Below are positions 51,717 to 61,020 of a stretch of DNA of 64,000 nt, one piece after another. The position numbers were made by a program, and so were the translations under genes. The stretch covers positions 62,001-126,000 of the forward strand of contig JBCBNV010000005.1 of the NCBI GenBank assembly GCA_039821605.1. The letters run 5' to 3'. The notes below the pieces were generated by a model. That model did not search any database and had not been told where the DNA came from. It saw only the letters and a list, made by a program, of their open reading frames with translations. The stretch comes from CALBPI01 sp039821605 (lineage in GTDB: Bacteria; Pseudomonadota; Gammaproteobacteria; Steroidobacterales; Woeseiaceae). Positions within the stretch are counted from its first letter, which is position 1. Every line of letters starts with the position of its first letter.

Positions 51717-54446
51717 ATGCGTTCGCTCATGCGCCTGCTCACCGTCGCATCGCTGTGCCTTGCCGCAGCCGTTCACGCCCAGACGGTGGACATTCCCTAT
51801 ACCGAATTCCAGCTCGACAACGGCCTGACCGTCATCGTGCACGAAGATCACAAGGCGCCCATCGTCGCCGTCAACATCTGGTACCACGTTGGCTCCAAGA
51901 ATGAGCCCACGGGGCGCACGGGTTTCGCGCACCTGTTTGAACACCTCATGTTCAACGGCAGCGAGAACTACGACGACGAGTGGTTCGGCCCGTTCGAGCG
52001 CGTCGGCGCCACGGGCGTCAATGGCACGACGTCATTCGACCGAACCAACTACTTCCAGACGGTGCCCTCGACGGCACTGGACCTGGCGCTGTGGATGGAA
52101 TCCGACCGCATGGGCCACCTGCTTGGCGCCATCACACAGGACAAACTCGACGAGCAGCGCGGCGTAGTGCAGAACGAAAAGCGCCAGCGCGAGAACCAGC
52201 CTTACGGGCGCGTGTTCAATCACATCATCGACAATCTGTTCCCCGACGAGCACCCCTACTCCTGGCTGCCCATCGGCTCGATGGAAGACCTGAACGCCGC
52301 CACGCTCGACGACGTCAAGGAGTGGTTCCAGACCTACTACGGCCCGAACAACGCCGTGCTCGTACTGGCCGGCGACATCACACCCGAACTGGCCCGTGAA
52401 AAGGTCGAGCTCTACTTCGGTGACATCCCGCCCGGACCGCCGATCTCGCGCCAGGAAGAATGGGTTCCGAAACTCAGCGGCGAACACCGCGAAACACTCC
52501 AGGACCGGGTGCCGCAGACACTCATCTACAAAGTCTGGCCGGCACCGGCCTGGGCCAATGAAGACACCGACAGCCTGCAGATCGCCGCGTCGATCCTGGG
52601 CGGCGGCAAGAACTCACGTCTCTACGAGCGCCTCGTCTACACCGACCAGACCGCGACGTCCGTCGGCGCCAGCACCTTCGCGCTGGAAATCGCGGGCATG
52701 ATCCTGGTCTCCGCGACGGTCCAGCCCGGCGGCGATGCCGAGGCCGTCGAAGCGGCTATGGACGAAGAGATCGCGCGCTTTCTCGAGCGCGGCCCGACGC
52801 GTGACGAACTCGAGCGCGTGAAGACGCAATTCCGATCGGGCTTCGTGCGCGGCGCGGAGCGCGTCGGCGGGTTCGGCGGCAAGTCGGACATCCTTGCTGA
52901 GAACCGCGTTTACGGTGGCCGCGCGGACTTCTACAAGGTCGGCCTCGAGCGTCTCGAAGCCGCCACGACGCGCAGTATCCAACAGGCGGCGCAGCGCTGG
53001 ATCACCGACGACGTGTATGTGCTGACCACGGTGCCCTACGACGCGAACCTCAAAGCCGGCACAACGTCCGCGGACCGCAGTGCACTGCCCTTTCCCGACG
53101 ATCAGCCCGATGTGAGCTTCCCGAGCTTCGAACGCGGCGAACTCGACAACGGGCTCAAGCTCATCGTTGCGCGCCACGGCGACCTGCCCATCGTGAACTT
53201 CAACCTGATCATGGACGCGGGCTACGCGGCCGATCAGTTTGGCCTGCCGGGCACAGCGAGTTTCGCCATGAGCATGCTTGACGAAGGCACACGCCGTAAG
53301 GACGCGCTAGAGATCAGCGAAGGCTTCGCCAAGCTTGGTGCCAACTACGGTGGTGGCGCCGGCCTCGACACGGTCACCGTGTCGCTCAATACGCTGACCG
53401 ACAACCTCGAGCCCGCGCTCGATCTGTTCTCGGAGGTAGTGCTTCAGCCCGCTTTCCCCGAGAAGGAGATCGACCGGCTGCGCAAGCAGCGGCTCGCCGG
53501 CATCGCCAACGAACGCACGCAGCCGCAAAGCATGGCGTTGCGCGTGTTGCCCAAGCTCATGTACGGCGACGGCCACGCCTACTCGCAGCCGCTGACCGGC
53601 AGCGGCACCGAGGCCAGCGTCAACGCCATCGACCGCGACGCGCTCGTGGCCTTCCACGACACCTGGTTCCGTCCCAACAACGCGACGCTCGTCGTCGTGG
53701 GTGACACCTCGCTCGAAGCCATCCTGCCCGTCGTTGAAGAACGCTTCGGCGACTGGAAGGCAGCTGACGTGCCGACCAAGACGCTCGACGATGTGGCACT
53801 GGGCACGACGGAGACGCTCTACATCATCGATCGACCCGCGTCGGACCAGTCCGTGATTCTCGCGGGACACGTGGTACCGGCCAAGAGCGACCCCGACGAT
53901 CTCGCCATCGAAGCGGCCAACCAGATTCTGGGCGGTGATTTCTCGGCGCGCCTGAATATGAACCTTCGCGAAGACAAGGGTTGGTCATACGGCAGCTACT
54001 CGTTCATCGTCGACGCCGCCGCGCAGCGACCGTTCATCGTTTCCGCACCGGTGCAGACGGACAAGACTGCTGACTCGGTTGCGGAACTGCGCCGTGAGCT
54101 TCGTAACTATCTCAGTGACGCCCCGGGTACGGACGAGGAGCTGACGCGCGTTCGCAGCAGCAACACGCGGTCATTGCCAGGTCGCTGGGAGACTATCGGC
54201 GCGGTGTCGGGCTCGCTCGCGGAAATGGTCCGCTTTGAGTTCCCCGACGACTACTGGAACACCTTTGCCGCACGCACGAACGCGCTCGAACTTGCGGCGG
54301 TATCGGCGCAGGCGCAGCGTGTGCTCCGGCCCGACAGCATGATCTGGGTCGTCGTAGGCGACCGCAGCAAGATCGAAGCGAGTCTCGGCGAGCTCGGTTT
54401 CGACGAGATTCGCCTCATCGACACCGACGGCAACCCCGTCGAGTAA
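51717..54446 (+). CDS. Exported M16-family zinc protease (pitrilysin type, two-domain)
   Basis: A 909-residue protein from ATG 51717, with AGGAG six bases upstream and signal peptide MRSLMRLLTVASLCLAAAVHA. The first M16 half has the inverted zinc motif HLFEH (H72, E75, H76) in GFAHLFEHLMFNGSENYDD, and the distal glutamate in QRGVVQNEKRQRE. The second half (from about 460) has ASFAMSMLDEGTRRKD, without the motif, as usual. It degrades peptides in the periplasm as a clamshell protease. A strong terminator follows. Confidence 0.95.
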   Translation: MRSLMRLLTVASLCLAAAVHAQTVDIPYTEFQLDNGLTVIVHEDHKAPIVAVNIWYHVGSKNEPTGRTGFAHLFEHLMFNGSENYDDEWFGPFERVGATGVNGTTSFDRTNYFQTVPSTALDLALWMESDRMGHLLGAITQDKLDEQRGVVQNEKRQRENQPYGRVFNHIIDNLFPDEHPYSWLPIGSMEDLNAATLDDVKEWFQTYYGPNNAVLVLAGDITPELAREKVELYFGDIPPGPPISRQEEWVPKLSGEHRETLQDRVPQTLIYKVWPAPAWANEDTDSLQIAASILGGGKNSRLYERLVYTDQTATSVGASTFALEIAGMILVSATVQPGGDAEAVEAAMDEEIARFLERGPTRDELERVKTQFRSGFVRGAERVGGFGGKSDILAENRVYGGRADFYKVGLERLEAATTRSIQQAAQRWITDDVYVLTTVPYDANLKAGTTSADRSALPFPDDQPDVSFPSFERGELDNGLKLIVARHGDLPIVNFNLIMDAGYAADQFGLPGTASFAMSMLDEGTRRKDALEISEGFAKLGANYGGGAGLDTVTVSLNTLTDNLEPALDLFSEVVLQPAFPEKEIDRLRKQRLAGIANERTQPQSMALRVLPKLMYGDGHAYSQPLTGSGTEASVNAIDRDALVAFHDTWFRPNNATLVVVGDTSLEAILPVVEERFGDWKAADVPTKTLDDVALGTTETLYIIDRPASDQSVILAGHVVPAKSDPDDLAIEAANQILGGDFSARLNMNLREDKGWSYGSYSFIVDAAAQRPFIVSAPVQTDKTADSVAELRRELRNYLSDAPGTDEELTRVRSSNTRSLPGRWETIGAVSGSLAEMVRFEFPDDYWNTFAARTNALELAAVSAQAQRVLRPDSMIWVVVGDRSKIEASLGELGFDEIRLIDTDGNPVE

Positions 54447-54469
54447 GCGCACACACAGACGGTGCGTGA

Positions 54470-54498
54470 AGCGGGGCCACACGGCCCCGCTTTTTTTT
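54470..54498 (+). terminator. Strong intrinsic terminator after the M16 protease gene
   Basis: A 9-base perfect stem AGCGGGGCC/GGCCCCGCT with loop ACAC runs into eight Ts. Classic rho-independent terminator, isolating ilvA, which starts 30 bases later and must have its own promoter; only a poorly spaced TATAAC (54516-54521) is visible. Confidence 0.92.
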
Positions 54499-54527
54499 GA
54501 CCCGGGTAAACCTGTTATAACCGGCGC

Positions 54528-56075
54528 ATGACCGGCGCCGAACCCAATACTGTAACGACCGAAACCGACTGGCCCGCGCTCATCGACGATGCCGCTCACA
54601 GGCTGCGCGGCGTGGCGCATGTCACGCCCCTGGCGCCTGCACCGCGACTAAGCCGCCGGCTCGGCGCAACAGTCCTGCTCAAGCGCGAGGACCAGCAGCC
54701 CGTCTTCTCGTTCAAGCTGCGCGGCGCCTACAACCGCATTGCCTGTCTCGACGAAGCCAGCGCACAGGGCGGCGTCATCTGCAGCTCCGCCGGCAATCAC
54801 GCGCAGGGCGTTGCCCTCGCCGCACGTATGCGCGGCATCCCGGCCACCGTCGTCATGCCGCGCACGACACCATCGATCAAGGTCGAAGCCGTGCGCGACT
54901 ACGGCGCCGAGGTGGTCCTGCACGGCGACAATTACGACGCGGCACAAAGCCACGCCCACGAACTCGCCGGGCAGCTCGGTCGGACGTTCATTCACCCGTT
55001 CGACGATGCCCGTGTCATTGCGGGCCAGGCCACCATCGGCCGCGAGCTGCTCGACTCGGGCCTGCCCTTCGGGACCGTGGTCGTCCCCATTGGCGGCGGC
55101 GGTCTCGCGGCCGGCATCGCGCTCGCCATCAAGGCCGTCAATCCCGACACTCGGATCATTGGTGTCGAACCCGCGCAATCCGCCAGCATGCTGGCCGCGT
55201 TCGAACACGGCGCACCCGTGACCCTGCCGCGCGTCGGCCTGTTCGCCGACGGCGTGGCCGTGCGCCGCGTCGGCGACCAGACCTACGCGCTCTGTCGCGA
55301 GCTCATCGACGAGATCGTCACCGTCGACACCGATGAAACCTGCGCCGCGATCCGCGACATCTATGAAGACACGCGTACGGTGGTCGAGCCCGCCGGCGCG
55401 CTGGCCGTGGCGGGCGTCCGCCACCTGTCAGAGCGCGGCGACCTGGGCGGCGACAACGTGGTGGCGATTGTCTGCGGCGCCAACCTGAACTTCGACCGCC
55501 TTCGCCACATCGCCGAGCGCGCAGCGATTGGGGAACACCGTGAAGCCCTGTTCGCCGTGCGCATTGAAGAACAACCCGGCAGCTTCCGCGCGTTCTGCAA
55601 CAGCATCGGCGACCGCAGCGTCACGGAATTCAACTACCGTTACGCGGGCGCGGGCGACGCGCGCATCTTTGTGGGCATCGAACTTTCGGGCGGCATCGAG
55701 GAAGGTGCGGCCGTGCTAGGGCAGATCCGCGCTACGGGATACCCGGCCGAAGACCTGAGCCACAGCGAACTGGCCAAGCTCCACGTGCGCCACCTCGTCG
55801 GCGGCCGCGCGCCCGCACAGGGCAATGAACGCGTCTATCGTTTCGAGTTTCCGGAACGCCCGGGCGCACTGGGTGAATTCCTGGACGCCGTCGGCGCGCG
55901 CTGGAACATCAGCTTGTTCCACTACCGCAACCACGGCTCCGACTACGGCCGCGTGCTGGCCGGCATCCAGGTCGACGACGCCGACCGCGCCGAACTCGAT
56001 GCCCACCTCGAGACGCTCGGCTACCCCTGCTGGGACGAAACCGACAACCCGGCCTACCGGCTGTTTCTGACCTGA
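54528..56075 (+). CDS. ilvA: Threonine ammonia-lyase, biosynthetic
   Basis: A 515-residue enzyme. The PLP lysine is K63 in QPVFSFKLRGAYNRI; SSAGNHAQGVALAARM and PIGGGGLAAGIALAIK bind phosphate. From about residue 335 there are two ACT-like regulatory domains (ALFAVRIEEQPGSFRAFCNS and YRFEFPERPGALGEFLDAVG), the architecture of isoleucine-inhibited IlvA. It makes 2-oxobutanoate for isoleucine synthesis. The length matches E. coli IlvA (514). It is a lone gene bounded by a terminator and a repeat cluster. Confidence 0.97.
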   Translation: MTGAEPNTVTTETDWPALIDDAAHRLRGVAHVTPLAPAPRLSRRLGATVLLKREDQQPVFSFKLRGAYNRIACLDEASAQGGVICSSAGNHAQGVALAARMRGIPATVVMPRTTPSIKVEAVRDYGAEVVLHGDNYDAAQSHAHELAGQLGRTFIHPFDDARVIAGQATIGRELLDSGLPFGTVVVPIGGGGLAAGIALAIKAVNPDTRIIGVEPAQSASMLAAFEHGAPVTLPRVGLFADGVAVRRVGDQTYALCRELIDEIVTVDTDETCAAIRDIYEDTRTVVEPAGALAVAGVRHLSERGDLGGDNVVAIVCGANLNFDRLRHIAERAAIGEHREALFAVRIEEQPGSFRAFCNSIGDRSVTEFNYRYAGAGDARIFVGIELSGGIEEGAAVLGQIRATGYPAEDLSHSELAKLHVRHLVGGRAPAQGNERVYRFEFPERPGALGEFLDAVGARWNISLFHYRNHGSDYGRVLAGIQVDDADRAELDAHLETLGYPCWDETDNPAYRLFLT

Positions 56076-56096
56076 CGCGGCGCGCAGCGCGACCCC

Positions 56097-56641
56097 GTCA
56101 TTGCGAGGGGCCTCGACCGTCATTGCGAGCCCACGCAGTGGGCGCGGCAACCTCGTAACGAATTCGTGCCGCCAAACAACACGACCCCCGAACCACCCCC
56201 GCCTGCCCGCACCGCCGATAGGTATTGTCGGGAACGCTCGAGTCCATCCCTGGATCGCTTGGCGAGCGACGTCCTGTCGCTCGACATCCCGACAATACCT
56301 ATCGGCGGCACAGCCAGGCTGCCTCAACTCAAGGTAATGAGCTCACCGCCCCTGGTGAGGCAGCCATCCTGTCGGGTCGGAGGGGTTTGACGGACCGTCA
56401 TTGCGAGGGGCCGAAGGCCCCGCGGCAATCTCGTGACGTATTCGTGCTGCCGAACGACCCGGCCCCCTAGCCACCGCCTCCGACCCGGCGGGATGGCGGA
56501 TGGAGGGTTCGTTTGGCAGCGCGATTACGTCAGGAGATTGCCGCGCCCACTGCGTGGGCTCGCAATGACGGTGGAGACTTCGGCCCCTCGCAATGACGGT
56601 GGAGGCCCCTCGCAATGACGGTGGAGGCCCCCGCAATGACG
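56097..56641. repeat. Cluster of GTCATTGCGAG palindromic repeats between ilvA and the aldolase-like gene
   Basis: This gap holds no credible gene. Full units of about 60 bases begin GTCATTGCGAG, carry a short GC hairpin and continue as CGCGGCAAYCTCGTRACG: 56119-56173 and 56397-56458 on plus, about 56506-56569 on minus. A partial unit is at 56097-56107. Three truncated copies of the RC start (CTCGCAATGAC, the last CCCGCAATGAC) at 56587, 56609 and 56630 form a 22-base tandem array. The consensus resembles dispersed GTCATTGCGAG intergenic repeats reported from diverse bacteria. No transposase is present. Confidence 0.8.
56212..56308. repeat. 97-base element with perfect 22-base terminal inverted repeats
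   Basis: Arms at 56212-56233 and 56287-56308 are exact reverse complements. The inside holds an 8-base hairpin, CGAGCGAC/GTCGCTCG, and a small TCCA/TGGA hairpin, so transcribed RNA would form a three-way branched structure. It lies inside the GTCATTGCGAG cluster but has unrelated sequence. It looks like a small non-autonomous mobile element or structured intergenic repeat; no flanking target duplication is obvious. Confidence 0.75.
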
Positions 56642-56664
56642 GGGCGGCGCTGCGCGCGCCGCCG

Positions 56665-57435
56665 TCAGTCGCGGTACGACGGATCCCGGCGGTCGAGTTT
56701 GCGGAGCAGGCCCGGCCAGACGAGTTGGCCGCCCATGCCGCGCTGCACTTCCTTGGCCTGTGCACGGATGCCCGCGAGAATCTCGGGGGCAATCATCGTG
56801 ATTGCGTTGCCCGTGGACTGCGCGGCGAGCTGGATCTGACAGCTGACCTCGAGGAAGTACATGGCCTGGAATGCGTCAGCGATCGACGGGCCAGCCGTGA
56901 GCAAGCCGTGGTTGCGCAGGATCATGGCCATCTTGTCGCCCATGTCGGCAACGAGACGCGGCTTCTCTTCTTCGTTGAGCGCAACACCCTCGTAGTCGTG
57001 GTAGGCCAGCGACGCCAGCACGAACAGGCTGTGCTGTGAGATGGGCAGTAGGCCCTGTTCCTGCGTCGACAGCGCGATCCCGGCCTTGGTGTGCGTGTGC
57101 ACGACGCACTTCACGTCGTGGCGCGCGTCGTGGATGGCCGAGTGAATCGTGAAGCCCGCCGGGTTGATCTCGTAGGGCGACGGCATGACCTTGTTGCCCT
57201 CAAGATCGATCTTGACGAGGCTCGAGGCCGTGATTTCCTCAAAGAACATGCCATAGGGATTGATGAGGAAGTGGCCTTCCTGGCCGGGCACGGAAGCCGA
57301 GATGTGCGTGTAGACGAGATCGTCCCAGCCGTGCATGGCGATAAGTCGGTAGCAGGCTGCAAGGTCGACGCGTGTCTGCCATTCCTCGTCGCTGACCTGG
57401 GCTTTCACGGAAAGCGCGCTTTCTGCTGTGCTCAT
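56665..57435 (-). CDS. Class II aldolase/adducin-family protein
   Basis: A 256-residue protein of the AraD/FucA-like fold. WDDLVYTHISASVPG, FLINPYGMFFEEITASSLVKI, the zinc-site CVVHTHTKAGIALS and MILRNHGLLTAGPSIADAF are the family blocks; the HTH histidines and the later NHG histidine are the usual metal ligands. Members of this adducin-like subgroup have mostly unknown substrates. It lies 10 bases downstream of the M20 gene on the same strand, so a shared pathway is possible. Confidence 0.9.
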   Translation of the reverse strand: MSTAESALSVKAQVSDEEWQTRVDLAACYRLIAMHGWDDLVYTHISASVPGQEGHFLINPYGMFFEEITASSLVKIDLEGNKVMPSPYEINPAGFTIHSAIHDARHDVKCVVHTHTKAGIALSTQEQGLLPISQHSLFVLASLAYHDYEGVALNEEEKPRLVADMGDKMAMILRNHGLLTAGPSIADAFQAMYFLEVSCQIQLAAQSTGNAITMIAPEILAGIRAQAKEVQRGMGGQLVWPGLLRKLDRRDPSYRD

Positions 57436-57445
57436 GCTGTGCTCC

Positions 57446-58774
57446 TCAGCGCGCCGCGCGCGCCTGTGTCTGTTGCGCCTGGTAGAGGTAGTCGGCGACC
57501 AGGTTCGTCAGGATGTTCACGCCCACCTTGAGCGTCGACTCGTCCACGTAGAACAACGGAGAGTGGTTGCTGGGCGCTGTGGACGGATCTCGATCCGGCG
57601 GCGTGCCGCCGAGGAACAAGAACAGACCTGGCGCTTCCAGGGCGTAGAAACTGAAGTCCTCGGCGCCCGTGATGAGCGGCGACTCAATCAGGTTGCCCTC
57701 ACCCACGACGCGCTGCACGGTCGGCAGCATCTGTTCCGTGAGTGCCGGGTCGTTGATCGTGACCGGGTAACCCAGGTCGATCGAGACGTCGGCCGTGGCG
57801 CCCGCGCTGTCGGCGATGGCGACGGCCGTCTTGCGCAGCTTGGCGTGAATCTGTTCGCGGATGCCCATGTCGAAATTGCGGATCGTGCCCTCGAGGTACA
57901 CCTCGTCGGGAATGATGTTGTTGCGAATACCGCCATTGACGATGCCAAACGACACGACGGACGGCGCCTTGGTCACGTCGACCTGACGACTCGCGATGGT
58001 CTGCACGCCCATGATGATCTGCGAGGCGACGACGATGGGGTCGACGCCGCCCCAGGGGCGCGAGCCGTGCGTCTGCTTCCCGCGAACCTTGATGACGAAA
58101 CGGTCCGAGCTGGCCATGGCCGGGCCAGAACGGTAGGCCACCATTCTTGCGGGCACGCCCGCGAACGTATGCAAGCCAAATACGGCTGCGGGCTTGCGAC
58201 CCTCAAACAGGCCCTCGGCCAGCATGCGCTCTGCGCCAGCGACGACACCGCCGCCCACACCTTCTTCGGCTGGCTGGAAAATCAGCATGACCGAACCGGG
58301 CAGCGATTCGCGCACGTCGACGAGGGCGCGCGCCGCGCCCAGTAGCATCGCCATGTGCGTGTCGTGGCCGCAGGCGTGCATCACAGGCACGGACTGGCCG
58401 CGGTAGTCGCCCATGGCCTTCGAGGCGAACGGCAGATCGACCTCTTCCTTGACGGGCAGCCCGTCCATGTCGGCGCGCAGCGCGACGATGGGCCCGGGCA
58501 GCCCGCCTTCGATCATGGCAACCACGCCTGTGCCGCCGTAGTCGAGTTCGGGTTTCAGGCCCATGGCCTTGAGCTCGGCTGCGACCTTCTTGGCCGTCTC
58601 GAATTCCTGGTTGCTGAGTTCCGGGTTGGCGTGGAACCAGCGGCGCCACTCAATGACCGCCGACTCGTATTGGTCACCGGCAGCCGTCAGCGGCGCCGTG
58701 AGCGGGTTTTCCGCGTGGACTGTTGGGACGGCCGCAGCCAGAACGGTGGCGGCAAGGAGAATGCTTCGACGCAT
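57446..58774 (-). CDS. Exported M20-family amidohydrolase
   Basis: A 442-residue peptidase/amidohydrolase with signal peptide (MRRSILLAATVLAAAVPTVHA). VPVMHACGHDTHMAMLLGAA supplies the metal site, IFQPAEEGVGGG the catalytic glutamate pair and PLITGAEDFSFYA the distal ligand region; a dimerisation insert with GKQTHGSRPWGGVDPIVVAS lies between. It resembles hippurate/IAA-amino-acid hydrolases that cleave N-acyl amino acids, here outside the cytosol. The aldolase-like gene follows after 10 bases. Confidence 0.93.
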   Translation of the reverse strand: MRRSILLAATVLAAAVPTVHAENPLTAPLTAAGDQYESAVIEWRRWFHANPELSNQEFETAKKVAAELKAMGLKPELDYGGTGVVAMIEGGLPGPIVALRADMDGLPVKEEVDLPFASKAMGDYRGQSVPVMHACGHDTHMAMLLGAARALVDVRESLPGSVMLIFQPAEEGVGGGVVAGAERMLAEGLFEGRKPAAVFGLHTFAGVPARMVAYRSGPAMASSDRFVIKVRGKQTHGSRPWGGVDPIVVASQIIMGVQTIASRQVDVTKAPSVVSFGIVNGGIRNNIIPDEVYLEGTIRNFDMGIREQIHAKLRKTAVAIADSAGATADVSIDLGYPVTINDPALTEQMLPTVQRVVGEGNLIESPLITGAEDFSFYALEAPGLFLFLGGTPPDRDPSTAPSNHSPLFYVDESTLKVGVNILTNLVADYLYQAQQTQARAAR

Positions 58775-58849
58775 GGCAGGTATCCGAACAGCTTGGCGGC
58801 TCGTTATGGTACCGCAGGACCCGCTACGCGGTGAGCCGGTCCGGCAACG

Positions 58850-60952
58850 TCACCACATGTCGCGGAGCTGTGTGGCGACGTCCACCGTCGCTGCGGGGCG
58901 CGCGCCCGGCCCGCCCGCACCCTCGGGGCGGCCATGACGGGTCGACACCATCGTGGCCATCACCGCATCGGTCATGAAACGGCTGCGCGCACCGTAAACA
59001 TGCCGGTCGCCGTGCCGGTGCTGCTGCGTGACAAAGAACTTGAGCGGCGCCATAAGGTGCAGGTTGTTCTTGGCACGCGTCATGGCGACGTAGAGCAGGC
59101 GGCGTTCCTCGTCGATGGCACGGTCGTCGCCGGCCGCGAACTCGTTGGGGAAATTGCCGTCGGTCACGTTGAGTACGTAGACGTCATCCCATTCCTGCCC
59201 CTTGGCCGAATGTACCGTTGAGAGGATCAGGTAGTCCTCATCGACGAGCGGCGGTCCCGCCAGGTCACCCGTAGCCCGTGGCGGGTCGAGCGTGAGCTCG
59301 GTCAGGAAGCGCTCGCGCGTGGGGTAGCGCCCGGACACCTGCTCAAGCTGCTCGATGTCTGCCAGTCGTTGCTCGGCGCCGTCGTAACGCGCCTCGCAGT
59401 GGGGCTGGTACCAGCGCCGCGCAATGGCGACATCGCGTTGCCAGCCCGAGCCGTCTTCATGGCTGCGCATCGCATGGTCGAGCGCGGTCATGGCCGCGCA
59501 GAGATCGGGCCAGTGCTCAGCCGCAGCCGCGGGGGGCGCGAACGCCGCGAGCGCTCCCAGAGCGTAGTCATTGGCGGCGACGAATTCGTAGCAGCGACCC
59601 GCGTGCGCAGGACCCACACCGGGCAGCAGCTGCAGCACGCGGAAGGCGGCCACGCGGTTCTTTGGGTTGTCGGCCCACTTGAGCACCGACAAGAGGTCCT
59701 TGACGTGCGCGGCCTCCAGAAACTTGAGCCCGCCGTACTTCACGTAGGGAATGTTGCGCCGCGTGAGCTCGAGTTCGAGCCGATCGCTGTGGTGCGCCGT
59801 GCGGAACAGCACGGCCTGCTCGCGCAGCGGCGTCCCCGCCTCGCGCGCGGCCAGCACCTGTTCGACGACATAGTCGACCTCGGCGTCGGGATCTTCCACG
59901 GTCACGTAGTGGGGACGCTGCTCGGACGGTCGCTCAGAGTACAGGTCCTTTCTGTACTGGCGTTCACTCTCGGCGATGAGCCGATTGGCCGCATCGAGGA
60001 TGGGCTGCACGGACCGGTAGTTGCGCGTCAGCGTCACCACCTGCGCGGCGGGCACGAAGCGGTCCGGAAACTCGAGGATGTTGTCGATCTCGGCCGCCCG
60101 AAACGCATAAATCGACTGCGCATCGTCGCCAACGACGGTGAGACCCGAACCGTCGGGCCGCAACGCCGAGAGGATGCCGGCCTGCAGCTTGTTCGTGTCC
60201 TGGTACTCGTCAACGAGGATGTGCGAGAAGCGCTCGCCCATGGCCGCCGCGATCTCAGGTACGGCGGCCAGGTGGTGCCAGTAGAGCAGGAGGTCGTCAT
60301 AGTCGAGCACGCTGCTCGACTGCTTTTGCTCGACGTAGCCGCGAAACAGCTCGCGCAGCTCGTCCCGCCAGTCGCCGCACCAAGGGTAGTGCGCGTCGAT
60401 GCACGCGGCCAGCGGCTCTGTCGCGTTGACGCAGCGCGAATAGATGGCCAGGCAGGTGTCCTTGCGCGGAAAGCGACGGTCGAGTGCCGCCAGGCCCTGC
60501 TCGTGGCGCACGAGGTCCATGAGGTCCGCGGCGTCGCCGCGGTCAAGCACGGTGAAGCTCGGGTCGAGCCCTGCATTGGCCGAGAACTCGCGCAGCAGGC
60601 GGTTCGCGATCGCGTGAAACGTCCCCGACCAGGGAAAGCGCACGTCCTGAGCGCGAGCAGCGTCACCGAGCGCCGCGCGCACGATGCGCTCCGCCCGGCG
60701 CATCATCTCCGCCGCCGCCCGGCGCGAGAAGGTCAGCAGCAGGATGCGCTCGGGTGCGACGCCCGAGAGCACGAGATGCGCAACGCGGTGCGCGAGCGTC
60801 ATCGTCTTGCCCGTGCCCGCACCCGCGATGACCAGCAACGGCCCGCTGGCGAAGCCGCCCTGGGCAGCCGCGTGGCCGTACGCTGCCGCGACCCGCTGCT
60901 CGTCATTGAGCAGGGACAGGTGTTCGGGGACGGACTCGAGTACGGCCGACAC
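58850..60952 (-). CDS. UvrD/Rep-family ATP-dependent DNA helicase
   Basis: A 700-residue superfamily 1A helicase from GTG 60952 with GAGG seven bases upstream. Motifs in order: Q-motif LLNDEQRVAA, Walker A IAGAGTGKT (about 42-50), LLTFSRRAAAEM, SGTFHAIANRLL, Walker B ILVDEYQDTN, VGDDAQSIYAFRAA, LTRNYRS, ILSTVHSAKGQEWDDVYVLN and RRLLYVAMTRAKNNL. It is a 3'-5' unwinding enzyme for repair or replication restart. It is more divergent than UvrD or Rep of E. coli, so no symbol is given. Confidence 0.94.
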   Translation of the reverse strand: MSAVLESVPEHLSLLNDEQRVAAAYGHAAAQGGFASGPLLVIAGAGTGKTMTLAHRVAHLVLSGVAPERILLLTFSRRAAAEMMRRAERIVRAALGDAARAQDVRFPWSGTFHAIANRLLREFSANAGLDPSFTVLDRGDAADLMDLVRHEQGLAALDRRFPRKDTCLAIYSRCVNATEPLAACIDAHYPWCGDWRDELRELFRGYVEQKQSSSVLDYDDLLLYWHHLAAVPEIAAAMGERFSHILVDEYQDTNKLQAGILSALRPDGSGLTVVGDDAQSIYAFRAAEIDNILEFPDRFVPAAQVVTLTRNYRSVQPILDAANRLIAESERQYRKDLYSERPSEQRPHYVTVEDPDAEVDYVVEQVLAAREAGTPLREQAVLFRTAHHSDRLELELTRRNIPYVKYGGLKFLEAAHVKDLLSVLKWADNPKNRVAAFRVLQLLPGVGPAHAGRCYEFVAANDYALGALAAFAPPAAAAEHWPDLCAAMTALDHAMRSHEDGSGWQRDVAIARRWYQPHCEARYDGAEQRLADIEQLEQVSGRYPTRERFLTELTLDPPRATGDLAGPPLVDEDYLILSTVHSAKGQEWDDVYVLNVTDGNFPNEFAAGDDRAIDEERRLLYVAMTRAKNNLHLMAPLKFFVTQQHRHGDRHVYGARSRFMTDAVMATMVSTRHGRPEGAGGPGARPAATVDVATQLRDMW

Positions 60953-60969
60953 AGTGCAACCTCATAAAT

Positions 60970-60987
60970 ATGGGGATATATACAGTA
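60970..60987 (-). promoter_or_regulatory. LexA-like half-site upstream of the helicase gene
   Basis: The minus strand reads TACTGTATATATCCCCAT about 18 bases before the start codon. The first twelve bases match a gammaproteobacterial LexA box; the second half (ACAG) is missing. It could be a decayed SOS box or simply an AT-rich promoter. Confidence 0.25.
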
Positions 60988-61020
60988 TTGGATGCATACA
61001 CAGGTGTCTAGTGACGCGGC

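Noticed and set aside
54497..54521. Promoter TTGACC/TATAAC for ilvA
   Set aside because: The two hexamers are only 13 bases apart and the first overlaps the terminator T-tract.
56097..56641. CRISPR array
   Set aside because: Repeats are in both orientations, of unequal spacing and with related rather than unique intervening sequence; no cas gene is nearby.
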